Positions 18,138 through 27,358 of a stretch of 64,000 nucleotides of DNA are shown here, piece after piece. Location: assembly GCF_016597815.1 (NCBI RefSeq), contig NZ_VCHA01000002.1, positions 186,001 to 250,000 on the forward strand, given 5' to 3'. Each line of letters begins with the position of its first letter. The stretch's first letter is position 1. The stretch comes from Marinobacter sp. DY40_1A1. Its GTDB lineage: Bacteria > Pseudomonadota > Gammaproteobacteria > Pseudomonadales > Oleiphilaceae. A model generated the notes under the pieces. The model did no database searches. It was given only the letters and a program-made list of their open reading frames with translations, and was not told the DNA's origin. The position numbers and the translations under genes were made by a program.

Positions 18138-19430
18138 ATGAATATTCTGGTAATCGGCAGTGGCGGGCGCGAACACGCCCTGGCCTGGAAGGCAGCCCAG
18201 TCTCCGGGCGTGGGCACAGTGTTTGTAGCACCTGGTAATGCGGGTACTGCTCGCGAGCCGGGCGTTGAGAACGTCAACATAGATGCTCTGGATATTGGAG
18301 GCTTAGCCACATTCGCATCCGACAACAACGTAGGTTTGACCATCGTTGGCCCGGAAGCACCGCTGGTTGCCGGTATTGTGGATCTGTTTGAAGAGCGCGG
18401 CCTGCGCGTCTTTGGCCCCACGGCCGACGCAGCACAGCTCGAAGGCTCGAAAGCCTTCACCAAAGACTTCCTTGCCCGTCAGAAAATCCCGACAGCCGGC
18501 TACGGAAACTTCACCGATATAGATGAAGCTCTGGCATACGTTCGTGAACAGGGCGCACCTATTGTGGTCAAAGCTGACGGCCTGGCCGCCGGCAAAGGCG
18601 TTATCGTCGCAATGACCCTTGAAGAGGCAGAAAATGCCATTCGAGACATGCTGGCAGGCAACGCGTTTGGCGAAGCCGGTAGCCGTGTTGTGGTTGAGGA
18701 GTTCCTTGAGGGCGAAGAGGCCAGCTTTATTGTAATGGTGGATGGCGAGAATGTTCTGCCTATGGCCACCTCACAAGATCACAAGCGCGTTGGTGACGGC
18801 GATACCGGCCCGAATACAGGTGGCATGGGAGCCTATTCTCCGGCGCCTGTGGTAACCCCTGAAGTGCACAAGCGCATTATGGATGAAGTTATCTACCCAA
18901 CTGTGCGCGGCATGGCTGCTGAAGGCCTTCCTTACAAGGGCTTCCTGTACGCTGGCCTGATGATAGACGCCAACGGAGCCCCGAAGGTTATCGAATTCAA
19001 CTGCCGTTTTGGCGATCCGGAAACCCAGCCAATCCTGCTGCGCATGAAGTCAGACATTGTTGCGCTCTGCCAGGCGGCTATCGACGGAAAACTGGATGAA
19101 TGCAGTTCAGACTGGGACGAGCGCGCCGCAGTCGGCATTGTACTGGCCGCAGGCGGGTATCCTGGCGACTACAACAAAGGCGATGTTATTTCCGGGTTGC
19201 CGGTAACGGACACCGAAGGTGAGAAGGCGTTTCATGCTGGCACCAGCCTGAGCCAGGATGGTAGCCAAGTGCTTACCAATGGCGGTCGGGTACTCTGCGC
19301 AACCGCGCTGGGCCATAGCGTTACGGAAGCTCAACAGAAGGCTTACGCACTCGCGAAAAAAATACACTGGAATGGCGTATTTTATCGCAAGGACATTGCC
19401 TATCGTGCGATCGCGCGGGAAGGATCATAA
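18138..19430 (+). CDS. purD: phosphoribosylamine-glycine ligase
   Basis: Second step of purine synthesis, joining glycine to phosphoribosylamine with ATP. 430 residues, full length. It has the N-terminal I-G-S-G-G-R-E-H-A-L-A, the ATP-grasp centre A-D-G-L-A-A-G-K-G-V near 150, D-H-K-R-x-x-D-G-D-x-G-P-N-T-G-G-M-G-A near 215-235, and E-F-N-C-R-F-G-D-P-E-T near 290. Follows purH and is ended by a strong terminator. Confidence 0.97.
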   Translation: MNILVIGSGGREHALAWKAAQSPGVGTVFVAPGNAGTAREPGVENVNIDALDIGGLATFASDNNVGLTIVGPEAPLVAGIVDLFEERGLRVFGPTADAAQLEGSKAFTKDFLARQKIPTAGYGNFTDIDEALAYVREQGAPIVVKADGLAAGKGVIVAMTLEEAENAIRDMLAGNAFGEAGSRVVVEEFLEGEEASFIVMVDGENVLPMATSQDHKRVGDGDTGPNTGGMGAYSPAPVVTPEVHKRIMDEVIYPTVRGMAAEGLPYKGFLYAGLMIDANGAPKVIEFNCRFGDPETQPILLRMKSDIVALCQAAIDGKLDECSSDWDERAAVGIVLAAGGYPGDYNKGDVISGLPVTDTEGEKAFHAGTSLSQDGSQVLTNGGRVLCATALGHSVTEAQQKAYALAKKIHWNGVFYRKDIAYRAIAREGS

Positions 19431-19447
19431 CGACGCACTGCATACTG

Positions 19448-19474
19448 AAGCCCGGCCAATGTCCGGGCTTTTTT
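19448..19474 (+). terminator. Rho-independent terminator after purD
   Basis: Arms AAGCCCGG / CCGGGCTT with a seven-base loop and a T-run continuing to 19474, 17 bases past the purD stop. Confidence 0.88.
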
Positions 19475-19538
19475 ATAGAGTAATGTACATGCAGTCGCCC
19501 AGCCGGCACAAAATACAAACAACCTGGATTCGCCCCAC

Positions 19539-20486
19539 ATGCTGAAAAAATCCCATTTTACTGCCGTTGCTCTGCTTTTATCTGTGATGTTGCTCAGCGC
19601 CTGCTCCCGCCAGGGCATCTATGAAACAGCCATTGGCTTTGAGCGCGCCTCTGCCGGCCTTGAAGCAGACAATATCACTGTGGGTGATCTGGAGATCGCG
19701 TACCTGCGAAACGCCGAAGCAAACAACGGTGATACCATTGTTCTGGTACACGGTTTTGGCGCGAACAAAGACAATTGGACACGCATCGCCCGAGAGCTCA
19801 CCGACAGTTTCAATGTCTACGCCATAGACCTTCCAGGCCACGGCGAAAGCAGTAAACCGCTGGATTTGGGATACCGTTTTGAAGAGCAGGTCGCCCACCT
19901 AGCCGGTATTCTTGAAGCCTTGGGCATCAACGAGATGCATATGATGGGCAACTCCATGGGCGGCGGCATTACCGCCCTTTACACCGCCACCCACCCAGAA
20001 CAAATTAAATCAGCGGTGCTGTTCGACCCCGCGGGCATCCTGGATTATGAAAACGAAATGGTGGGCATGGTGCTCGCAGGCGACAACCCGCTTATACCCG
20101 GCAAGCCTGGAGATTTCGATCGCCTGATGGATTTTGCCCTTGAAAAAAGGCCTTTTGTTCCCTGGCCGATTCTGGGTGTTATGGAAGAAAAAGCCATCGC
20201 CAATCAAGAAGTGAACCAAGTAATCTTTGCCGCCATAAAAGAAGTTGGCTTTACCCCGGATTTCCGCAATGCCATTGAACGCATAGAATCCCCCGTTCTC
20301 ATAGTGTGGGGTAAAGAAGACCGCATACTTGACTACCGCAATGGCGCTGTCTTTCAGAAGGCGATTCCCGGCTCACAGCTTGAGATACTGGAAGGCATTG
20401 GTCACGCGCCAATGATTGAGGCACCCGAAGAATCTGCACGTCTGTTCCTTGAATTCGCCAAACCCTTCATATCAAAAGCCGACTAA
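19539..20486 (+). CDS. lipoprotein alpha/beta hydrolase (lipase/esterase-like)
   Basis: 315 residues. A signal peptide ends in the lipobox L-L-S-A-C, so Cys22 is lipidated and the enzyme sits on a membrane facing the periplasm or outside. The hydrolase fold is complete: oxyanion H-G-F-G-A near 71, nucleophile S139 in G-N-S-M-G-G, acid D261 in G-K-E-D, and H289 in G-H-A-P. The family covers lipases and esterases such as Moraxella Lip3-type enzymes; the substrate is not determined by sequence. It is a separate unit after the purD terminator. Confidence 0.88.
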   Translation: MLKKSHFTAVALLLSVMLLSACSRQGIYETAIGFERASAGLEADNITVGDLEIAYLRNAEANNGDTIVLVHGFGANKDNWTRIARELTDSFNVYAIDLPGHGESSKPLDLGYRFEEQVAHLAGILEALGINEMHMMGNSMGGGITALYTATHPEQIKSAVLFDPAGILDYENEMVGMVLAGDNPLIPGKPGDFDRLMDFALEKRPFVPWPILGVMEEKAIANQEVNQVIFAAIKEVGFTPDFRNAIERIESPVLIVWGKEDRILDYRNGAVFQKAIPGSQLEILEGIGHAPMIEAPEESARLFLEFAKPFISKAD

Positions 20487-20584
20487 GTCAATTGGGCAAG
20501 AGGTTGTGCCGTTATTGTCTTCAACGGTTGGGGAAAACAAGGTAGCCTTACACGGAAGCTAATTTTTCCCTTAAAGAACCTCCC

Positions 20585-22168
20585 ATGCCTGAAGCTATCT
20601 GGATTTCTTTTGCATTCGGCCTTGGCCTTCTGATCAAGTCTGTCGGCCTGCCACCACTGGTAGGCTATCTGGCAGCCGGCTTTGTGCTCAGTGGCCTTGC
20701 CTCCAGTCCATCTATTGGCATTTCTGCAGAACCCACAGCGGTACTGGCGCATATAGCTCACCTGGGCGTTCTGCTCATGCTGTTCACCGTGGGCCTCAAG
20801 CTTAAACTCAAATCGGTTATCAGCCCGGAAGTCATAGGCGGCAGTCTTCTGCACTTTGCCATCACCTGCTTCGTGTTTACCCCCGGCCTCTATCTGCTGA
20901 TGGACGTAAGCTGGTACGTAGCATTTATGCTGGCTGTTGCCCTGTCTTTCTCATCGACTGTGTTGGCCGCGAAGGTACTGGAAAACAAGCGCGAACTAAG
21001 GGCCTTTCACGGCCGGGTATCCATCGGCATTCTGATCATGCAGGATTTGATTGCGCTGCTGGTTATGAGCCTGGCGGCAGGCCAGACACCTTCGGAATGG
21101 GCACTGATTGTCTTTGGCTTGCCGCTGCTGCGGCCGCTGCTGTACAAATTGCTGGACGCCAGTGGGCACGATGAACTGTTGGTTCTTCTGGGGTTGCTGC
21201 TCGCTCTGGTTATCGGCGGTTTGGGCTTTCAGTCCGTCGGGCTTAGCTCAGAACTGGGCGCTCTGGTATTCGGTGCTATTCTTGCCAACCATCCTCGTAG
21301 CCAGGAGCTGGCAAAGTCTCTCTGGAGCGTGAAGGAAATCTTCCTGGTTGGTTTCTTTCTGCAAATCGGCATAGGCGGCCTGCCCGATACCAATGCCATT
21401 ATTTTTGCCGTGGTGGCCGCTCTGGTGCTGCCCATAAAGGGCATGCTGTTCTTTTTCCTGATGTTGCTGTTCCGCCTGCGCGCCCGCAGTGGCTTTCTTA
21501 CCGCACTGGCACTCACCAACTACAGTGAGTTCGGGCTGATCGTTGCCAGTATTGCGCTGCCGGAGTGGCTGGTGCCTTTGGCCATTACAGTTGCCCTCTC
21601 TTTCCTTATCTCTGCACCACTGAACCGGCTTGCTCACCCACTGTATGACCGGCTGAGTAATCGACTTGTACCCTTCGAGAGCAAACAACGTCACCCTGAT
21701 GAATTGCCCATCTCTTTAGGTGACACCCGGGTTCTTGTGATGGGCATGGGGCGTACAGGCACAGCGGCTTATGACTGGCTGAAAATCTCAGAGGCAAGGT
21801 TGATGGGGCTGGATTCTGACCTTGCAAAAGTGATGCGGCACCAGAAAGAGGGGCGGAACGTAGTTTATGCCGACGCTGAAGATAAAACCTTTTGGGAAGC
21901 ACTACACATGCCTTCGCTGGACGCTGTCATTCTTGCCATGAGCGATATAGAAGCAAAGCTGATCGCTGCAAAAAAATTACGGAAATATGGTTTTACTGGC
22001 TACATTGTTGCCCATTCCATGTTCGAAGACGAAGCCAGGAGCATTTGCGAAGCCGGCGCTGACGAGGCCTATCTCACCATGAGTGAGACAGGTGTGGCTC
22101 TGGCCAGTCATCTTCTTGAACGCTCCCCGGGCACCATGCCCGCGCCGGTTTCAGACAAGGCGAGCTGA
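20585..22168 (+). CDS. monovalent cation:proton antiporter, KefB/KefC type
   Basis: 527 residues. Residues 1-360 form a CPA2-type exchanger domain of about 12 membrane segments, with the conserved G-x-G-L-x-x-K start and S-F-S-S-T-V-L-A. Residues from about 380 form an RCK/TrkA-N nucleotide-binding domain (V-L-V-M-G-M-G-R-T-G), expected to gate the transporter. It is shorter than E. coli KefB/KefC (about 600-620). No KefF/KefG partner is adjacent, so glutathione gating cannot be assumed; YbaL-like potassium/proton exchange is equally possible. Convergent with the next gene, nine bases apart. Confidence 0.88.
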   Translation: MPEAIWISFAFGLGLLIKSVGLPPLVGYLAAGFVLSGLASSPSIGISAEPTAVLAHIAHLGVLLMLFTVGLKLKLKSVISPEVIGGSLLHFAITCFVFTPGLYLLMDVSWYVAFMLAVALSFSSTVLAAKVLENKRELRAFHGRVSIGILIMQDLIALLVMSLAAGQTPSEWALIVFGLPLLRPLLYKLLDASGHDELLVLLGLLLALVIGGLGFQSVGLSSELGALVFGAILANHPRSQELAKSLWSVKEIFLVGFFLQIGIGGLPDTNAIIFAVVAALVLPIKGMLFFFLMLLFRLRARSGFLTALALTNYSEFGLIVASIALPEWLVPLAITVALSFLISAPLNRLAHPLYDRLSNRLVPFESKQRHPDELPISLGDTRVLVMGMGRTGTAAYDWLKISEARLMGLDSDLAKVMRHQKEGRNVVYADAEDKTFWEALHMPSLDAVILAMSDIEAKLIAAKKLRKYGFTGYIVAHSMFEDEARSICEAGADEAYLTMSETGVALASHLLERSPGTMPAPVSDKAS

Positions 22169-22176
22169 GGCCTGCT

Positions 22177-23544
22177 TCAGCTCAAGGCACAGGTCCGGAA
22201 GCCCGTGTATACATCGTTTCTCTGCGGCAGGTACGCCTGACGGTAGGTACCACGAATGAGACTGGATGACGTGGCACAACTGCCTCCACGGCTGACCTTG
22301 TGATCCCCGAACTGAAGCGTGGACATGAATGGGTACATGTCGATGCGAAAGCCGTCGTAGGGGAGAAATTGACTACTGGTCCACTCCCATAGGGTGCCGA
22401 TCATCTGCCGGCAGCCGAAAGGACTGGCGCCATCAGGATAATCCGCCACCGGGTTCTGGGCCATGCCGCTCGCGTTCATATCAGCGCGCCTGGAATCCGG
22501 CAGTTCATTACCCCAGGGGAATTTACGAAATTCCTCACCGTTGCGATTGCCAAGCGCCGCCACTTCCCACTCCTGCTCTGTAGGCAACCGCCGCCCCGCC
22601 CAATGGCAATAGGCTTCGGCCTCCCAATAAGTCACATGGGAAACTGGCGCATCGGGGTTCAGAGGTTGCCATTTATCGAACAGACGCTCTCGCCACCGGC
22701 CTTCGAAGAGGCGCCAATAAACCGGATGCTTTGGCGTTTGCAGCATTGGTTCTGGCAAGCCCTGAGCCAGCGCCATATCAACTTCCGTTCGCAGCCATTT
22801 CTGACCACCAAAGGACCAGAGCTCGGGCCTTTGGTAACCGCCGTCTTCAACAAACCCCATAAACTCATGATTGCTCACCAGGCACCTGGATATCGCAAAC
22901 TCATTCAGGCTCACAACATGGCGAGGCTTTTCGGCATCGAACGCAAAATCCTCCGTTGCGTAGTGCCCGGAATCTCCCGGCATGCCTATCAGCCAATCGC
23001 CGGCTGGAAGCAAGGCATCCGATTGCTTTGGGTTGGCAGACATCTCACCCGGCGCCGGGCGCTCAAAGGTTGCCCCGGGTGGTAACGCGTACCCAACAGT
23101 CTGGCGGCACCATACCAACGACTCTATGTGCATATTCTGGTGATAGATGGCGTAGCGAAACAGGTAGACCTCCTGATCGCTCAGTTGTGCTTGTTCAATG
23201 CGCTGGGCCATTTTTTTGTACACATGGTCGAAGTAGGCCAGGGTCTTTTCAAGGCCGGGAAACATGTCCCGGCGCCACCGATCCGGATGATCAATATGAA
23301 ACGAGTCCCACAGATCGTCCATGGAAGGGTCAAAACTGGCGTCGCCGTCCAGAAGATTGAACACAAACACTTCATAGAAAAAAGCGGCATGGCCCATTTC
23401 CCACAGTGGTGGATTCACACCTGGGTGATATGGCACATCAAGCTGTTGTTCGCCCAGCGATGTAATGAGCTCCCGCGTTCGCTTTCGCGTGTTCTCAAGC
23501 TCTGCCAGCAATTCAGCTTTGTGCATTGGCTTTGCCTCCATCAT
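22177..23544 (-). CDS. EgtB/SenA-family iron-dependent sulfoxide or selenoxide synthase-like protein
   Basis: 455 residues. An N-terminal DinB-like four-helix domain carries the three iron ligands of the family: H52 in W-E-M-G-H and H135/H139 in the H-x3-H-x-E motif H-Q-N-M-H-I-E. A C-terminal formylglycine-generating-enzyme (SUMF1) fold follows, with R-R-L-P-T-E-Q-E-W-E and W-E-W-T-S. Known members join cysteine, glutamylcysteine or selenosugar to hercynine or histidine. The D-S-x-x-x-x-H-x-x-R-W spacing after the first ligand reminds me more of SenA than EgtB. No egtD, senB or senC is nearby, so the substrate is open. Confidence 0.8.
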   Translation of the reverse strand: MMEAKPMHKAELLAELENTRKRTRELITSLGEQQLDVPYHPGVNPPLWEMGHAAFFYEVFVFNLLDGDASFDPSMDDLWDSFHIDHPDRWRRDMFPGLEKTLAYFDHVYKKMAQRIEQAQLSDQEVYLFRYAIYHQNMHIESLVWCRQTVGYALPPGATFERPAPGEMSANPKQSDALLPAGDWLIGMPGDSGHYATEDFAFDAEKPRHVVSLNEFAISRCLVSNHEFMGFVEDGGYQRPELWSFGGQKWLRTEVDMALAQGLPEPMLQTPKHPVYWRLFEGRWRERLFDKWQPLNPDAPVSHVTYWEAEAYCHWAGRRLPTEQEWEVAALGNRNGEEFRKFPWGNELPDSRRADMNASGMAQNPVADYPDGASPFGCRQMIGTLWEWTSSQFLPYDGFRIDMYPFMSTLQFGDHKVSRGGSCATSSSLIRGTYRQAYLPQRNDVYTGFRTCALS

Positions 23545-23575
23545 GGTTCCTCAAGCTTGTTTCGTTTTCACAGGA

Positions 23576-25441
23576 TCAGGTCCAGACCAGCATAATCATT
23601 GGTACGGCAACAATGGTTACTATGATTGTCAGGGGCAATCCCAGGCGCCAGTAGTCGCCAAATTCGTAGCCCCCCGGCTCCATTACCAGCGCGTTGGACT
23701 GGTGCCCTATTGGTGTCATGAACGCACACGAGGCACCAACCGCAACCGCCATCAACACGGCATCAGATGGCATCTGTAATTCGCTGGCCAGGCTCAGGGA
23801 AATCGGCGCAACCACAATAGCGGCGGCGGCATTATTTACTACGTTGGATAACAGTGTTGTGCCCACCAGTATCATGGCCAGCACCGAAGCAATCGACAGA
23901 TTTTCACCCAGCACCAGCATTTGTGACGCTATCAAAGCAGCTCCGCCGGTGGATTCCATCGCCTGGCCGACCGGTATCATGGCCGCGAGCAGAACGATCA
24001 CAGACCAGTCAATCGCCTTGTAGGCTTCAGAAGCAGACATCAACTTCACCAGAACCATTGCCACGGCCCCCGCAACCAGAGCAACGGGGGCAGATAGCAG
24101 GCCGGCCACGATAACTGCAATACTGACGAGAAAGATGCCGGAAGCCATCGCAGTGTTGCGGGGAGAGCCAAGCTTTAACCCTCGCTCAGCCAGTGGCAGG
24201 CAACCTAGCTCTGCCAGGGTGCCACTCAGCGAATCCTCAAAGCCCTGCACCAGCAATATGTCACCCGCATTGAACCTGATGTCACCAATGCGCCGCTTGA
24301 GCCGTTGCCCCAGCCGCGCTACGGCAACAATGTTGAGCTGGTTACGCTCCCGCAATCTCAGCCGGTTAGCGGTTTGCCCCACCAGAGAAGACTCCGGGGC
24401 GATAACGGCTTCCACCAGATACAGCTCGCCTTTGTCTATCCGGGCTGCTGCCTTTTCATCGTCTTTTTCAACGTTCTTGCCATTACCCTCGCTGGCATCG
24501 CCAATGACTTTATCTTTGCTTTTTTCAGCGTCGTCTGCGCCTTCATCTTCAACAGCCTGATTCGCCAGTTCAAGCTTCGTTTTGTCGAGAAACACCTGCA
24601 AACTGGAGGTGTCGGCTTCTACAAGCAGCACATCCCCTTCACGCAGGATTTTATAGGTAGACGGAACTGCCTGTAACTTCTCATCGCGAATCAGGGCGAG
24701 AACAACAATGTCTGCTTCATCTTCTGCTGCTGCCAAAAGGCTGTGCAACGTTGAGCCCGCATGGTTTGAGTCTTTCGGCAGACGAAGCTCTGTCAGATAT
24801 TCGCCAACGCTGAACAGCTTGGCATTCGCAGAAGCCTCCTCCCTGCGCGGGGTAAGACGCCAGCCAATCAGGGTAATAAAGACGATCCCGGCCAGCGTAA
24901 TTGCTACACCGACAGGTGCAAAATCAAACAACCCGAAGGTTCCGCTCTCACGATACGAAGCAATGATGATATTGGGCGGTGTACCAATAAGGGTCATGGT
25001 GCCGCCTAATAATGACCCGAAGGCCAGAGGCATCAACAGCAGTGAAGGCGAACGCCCTGCTTCCCGGGACATCCAGATGGCTACCGGCATCAATAACGCC
25101 AGCGCGCCTACGTTGTTAATAAAGCCGGAGCAAAGCGCCACTACGCTGGTCAGCGTGAGTACCTGAAGTGTAGGCCGGTGGCCAATTTTTCCCAGTAGAC
25201 GCGCAATGTTGTCCACCACACCGCCATTCACCAGCCCCTGGCTGATCACAAGAACAGCAGCCACCGTAATCACGGCGGGATGACCAAACCCCGCAAACAA
25301 CTCTTCGGTGGGAACCAGTCCGGATATGGCAACCGCAAGCAGGGCAAGCATAGCCACCACATCAAAACGGATGCGGTTCCACACAAACATGGCGAGGGTG
25401 ATTCCGAGTACCGCAAACACAATGCCTTGCTCGATACTCAA
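23576..25441 (-). CDS. SLC13-family permease with internal RCK_C (TrkA-C) domains
   Basis: 621 residues. Two blocks of five or six membrane segments flank a cytoplasmic part of about residues 190-400 with two TrkA-C-like domains (E-x-x-I-x-P-x-S-S-L-V-G type). This arrangement is seen in bacterial divalent-anion/sodium symporters related to sulfate and dicarboxylate carriers. The start is taken as TTG at 25441, with AGGAG eight bases upstream; the frame runs open to 25495 but there without a Shine-Dalgarno. The two RCK_C domains are separated by an unusual highly charged linker rich in Glu, Asp and Lys. Substrate unknown. Confidence 0.85.
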   Translation of the reverse strand: MSIEQGIVFAVLGITLAMFVWNRIRFDVVAMLALLAVAISGLVPTEELFAGFGHPAVITVAAVLVISQGLVNGGVVDNIARLLGKIGHRPTLQVLTLTSVVALCSGFINNVGALALLMPVAIWMSREAGRSPSLLLMPLAFGSLLGGTMTLIGTPPNIIIASYRESGTFGLFDFAPVGVAITLAGIVFITLIGWRLTPRREEASANAKLFSVGEYLTELRLPKDSNHAGSTLHSLLAAAEDEADIVVLALIRDEKLQAVPSTYKILREGDVLLVEADTSSLQVFLDKTKLELANQAVEDEGADDAEKSKDKVIGDASEGNGKNVEKDDEKAAARIDKGELYLVEAVIAPESSLVGQTANRLRLRERNQLNIVAVARLGQRLKRRIGDIRFNAGDILLVQGFEDSLSGTLAELGCLPLAERGLKLGSPRNTAMASGIFLVSIAVIVAGLLSAPVALVAGAVAMVLVKLMSASEAYKAIDWSVIVLLAAMIPVGQAMESTGGAALIASQMLVLGENLSIASVLAMILVGTTLLSNVVNNAAAAIVVAPISLSLASELQMPSDAVLMAVAVGASCAFMTPIGHQSNALVMEPGGYEFGDYWRLGLPLTIIVTIVAVPMIMLVWT

Positions 25442-25494
25442 GGGGCGAACTCCTGTTAATGGATGATCAACAGAATATAACAAAGCCCAAAACA

Positions 25495-25553
25495 AAAACC
25501 CCGCTAACTGTTTCCAGTTGCGGGGTTTTGTACTCCCGGAACAAGCCCGGGAG
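25495..25553 (-). terminator. terminator hairpins downstream of the isocitrate lyase gene
   Basis: Arms AACCCCGC...CAGTTGCGGGGTT (25495-25530) are followed on the minus strand by a T-rich tract. A second hairpin, CTCCCGG / CCCGGGAG (25532-25553), lies between it and the gene end. The pair separates the highly expressed lyase gene from the permease start. Confidence 0.75.
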
Positions 25554-25587
25554 TGAGGGTGCTATAACCCTGCTACAAACTGTTCTC

Positions 25588-27177
25588 TTAGAACTGGTTC
25601 ATAGTGTTGTCGGCACCACCGGCTTTCAGCGCAGCATCACCTGCGAAGAATTCCTTGTGGTCATCACCGATGTTAGATCCAGCCATATCCTGGTGCTTAA
25701 CAGTAGCGATGCCCTGACGGATCTCTTCACGCTGTACGCCTTTAACGTAGGCCAGCATGCCTTCAGCACCGAAGTAGCCTTTGGCCAGGTTGTCGGTAGA
25801 CAGAGCCGCAGTGTGGTAAGTCGGCAGAGTGATCAAGTGGTGGAATACACCCGCTTCACGCGCAGCGTCGCGCTGGAAGTTAGCAGTCCACTCGTCAGCC
25901 AGCTTGCCCAGCTCAGTGTTGTCGTATTCTGCGCTCATCAGCTTGGCGCGGTCGTAAGCAGATACATCCTTGCCTTCTTCCTGCATGGCGTCGAACACCT
26001 GCTGACGGAAGTTCAGAGTCCAGTTGAAAGATGGGCTGTTGTTGTAAACCAGCTTGGCATCGGGAACAACTTCCTTGATGCGGTTTACCATGGCAGCGAT
26101 CTGACCAACGTGAGGCTTCTCAGTCTCGATCCACAGCATGTCTGCACCGTTCTGCAGGCTAGTGATGCAGTCCAGAACAACACGATCTTCACCAGAACCT
26201 TCTTTGAACTGGAACAGGCCAGAAGCCAGACGCTTGGGCTTCAGCAGCTTGCCGTTAGACTTGATTACAACGTCGCCGTTCTCGATCTGGGAAGCATCTT
26301 CGATGTACTCGCCATCGATGAAGCTGTTGTACTGGTCACCCAGGTCACCCGGCTCGTTGGTTACAGCGATTTGCTTGGTCAGGCCAGCACCCAGAGAGTC
26401 GGTACGAGCAACGATAACACCGTCATCCACACCCAGCTCAAGGAACGCCAGGCGAACAGCGTTGATCTTGGACAGGAAGTCGGCGTGAGGAACGGTTACT
26501 TTACCGTCCTGGTGTCCACACTGCTTCTCGTCAGAAACCTGGTTTTCGATCTGGATGCAGCAAGCACCCGCTTCGATCATCTTCTTGGCCAGCAGGTAAG
26601 TTGCTTCGTCGTTACCGAAACCAGCGTCGATGTCAGCAATGATCGGTACAACGTGAGTTTCGTGGTTGTCGATCTGCTTGACCAGCTCAGCAGCCTTGGC
26701 GCTGTCGCCAGCTTTTTCAGCAGCTTCCAGATCACGGAACAAGTGGTTCAGTTCCCATGCATCAGCCTGACGCAGGAAGGTGTACAGCTCTTCAATCAGA
26801 CCAGGAACAGCAGTCTTCTCGTGCATGGACTGGTCAGGCAGTGGGCCAAACTCAGAACGCAGAGCAGCAACCATCCAGCCAGACAGGTACAGGTAGCGAC
26901 GCTTGGTGTTACCGAAGTGCTTCTTGATAGCAATCATCTTCTGCTGGCCGATAAAGCCATGCCAGCAACCCAGAGACTGGGTGTACTTGGAAGAGTCGGC
27001 GTCGTAAGCAGCCATATCTTCACGCATGATCTTCGCAGTGTACTTGGCGATGTCCAGACCAGTCTTGAATTTGTTCTGGGCGCGCATGCGAGCAGCGTGC
27101 TTAGGGTTAATCGCGTGCCAGGTAGGGTTTTGCTTCACGATGGAAGCAATAGTATCGACGTCTTGTGCGTATGGCAT
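25588..27177 (-). CDS. aceA: isocitrate lyase
   Basis: Splits isocitrate into glyoxylate and succinate in the glyoxylate shunt, needed for growth on acetate, fatty acids or alkanes. 529 residues, matching the longer Pseudomonas-type enzyme rather than the 434-residue E. coli one. It has the catalytic K-Q-C-G-H (family K-K-C-G-H), D-I-D-A-G-F-G-N and A-R-T-D-S. The ATG at 27177 has AGGA eight bases before it; an open frame goes to 27231. Codon use is strongly biased, which produces a long antisense open frame and suggests high expression. Confidence 0.95.
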   Translation of the reverse strand: MPYAQDVDTIASIVKQNPTWHAINPKHAARMRAQNKFKTGLDIAKYTAKIMREDMAAYDADSSKYTQSLGCWHGFIGQQKMIAIKKHFGNTKRRYLYLSGWMVAALRSEFGPLPDQSMHEKTAVPGLIEELYTFLRQADAWELNHLFRDLEAAEKAGDSAKAAELVKQIDNHETHVVPIIADIDAGFGNDEATYLLAKKMIEAGACCIQIENQVSDEKQCGHQDGKVTVPHADFLSKINAVRLAFLELGVDDGVIVARTDSLGAGLTKQIAVTNEPGDLGDQYNSFIDGEYIEDASQIENGDVVIKSNGKLLKPKRLASGLFQFKEGSGEDRVVLDCITSLQNGADMLWIETEKPHVGQIAAMVNRIKEVVPDAKLVYNNSPSFNWTLNFRQQVFDAMQEEGKDVSAYDRAKLMSAEYDNTELGKLADEWTANFQRDAAREAGVFHHLITLPTYHTAALSTDNLAKGYFGAEGMLAYVKGVQREEIRQGIATVKHQDMAGSNIGDDHKEFFAGDAALKAGGADNTMNQF

Positions 27178-27309
27178 GGTCTCGATCCTTTGTGTGTTGA
27201 TGAAGGGGGTTAATGATTTGAGCCCGGGCAAAACACCGAGCTGGTTGTCAGCGTTGGCAGTACTTTAATGGCCCAGAACTTATAATTGAAATTTATATGA
27301 TGTATTTTC

Positions 27310-27336
27310 AGCATTTATCTTATGAATGCTCAGCAT
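27310..27336. promoter_or_regulatory. inverted repeats upstream of aceA (possible operator)
   Basis: AGCATT and AATGCT (27310-27315 and 27325-27330) form one inverted repeat, and ATGCTCAGCAT (27326-27336) an overlapping one. The region downstream of it on the minus strand holds AT-rich hexamers (TATAAA, TATAAG) fit for a -10 box. A repressor or activator site is inferred; I do not recognise the box. Confidence 0.35.
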
Positions 27337-27358
27337 AACTGCTTTATCGAACAAGGTT

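Noticed and set aside
25459-27213. Long open frame of 584 codons on the plus strand opposite aceA
   Set aside because: It mirrors the strongly codon-biased isocitrate lyase frame, has no recognisable domain and crosses the aceA terminator; it is a shadow of aceA.
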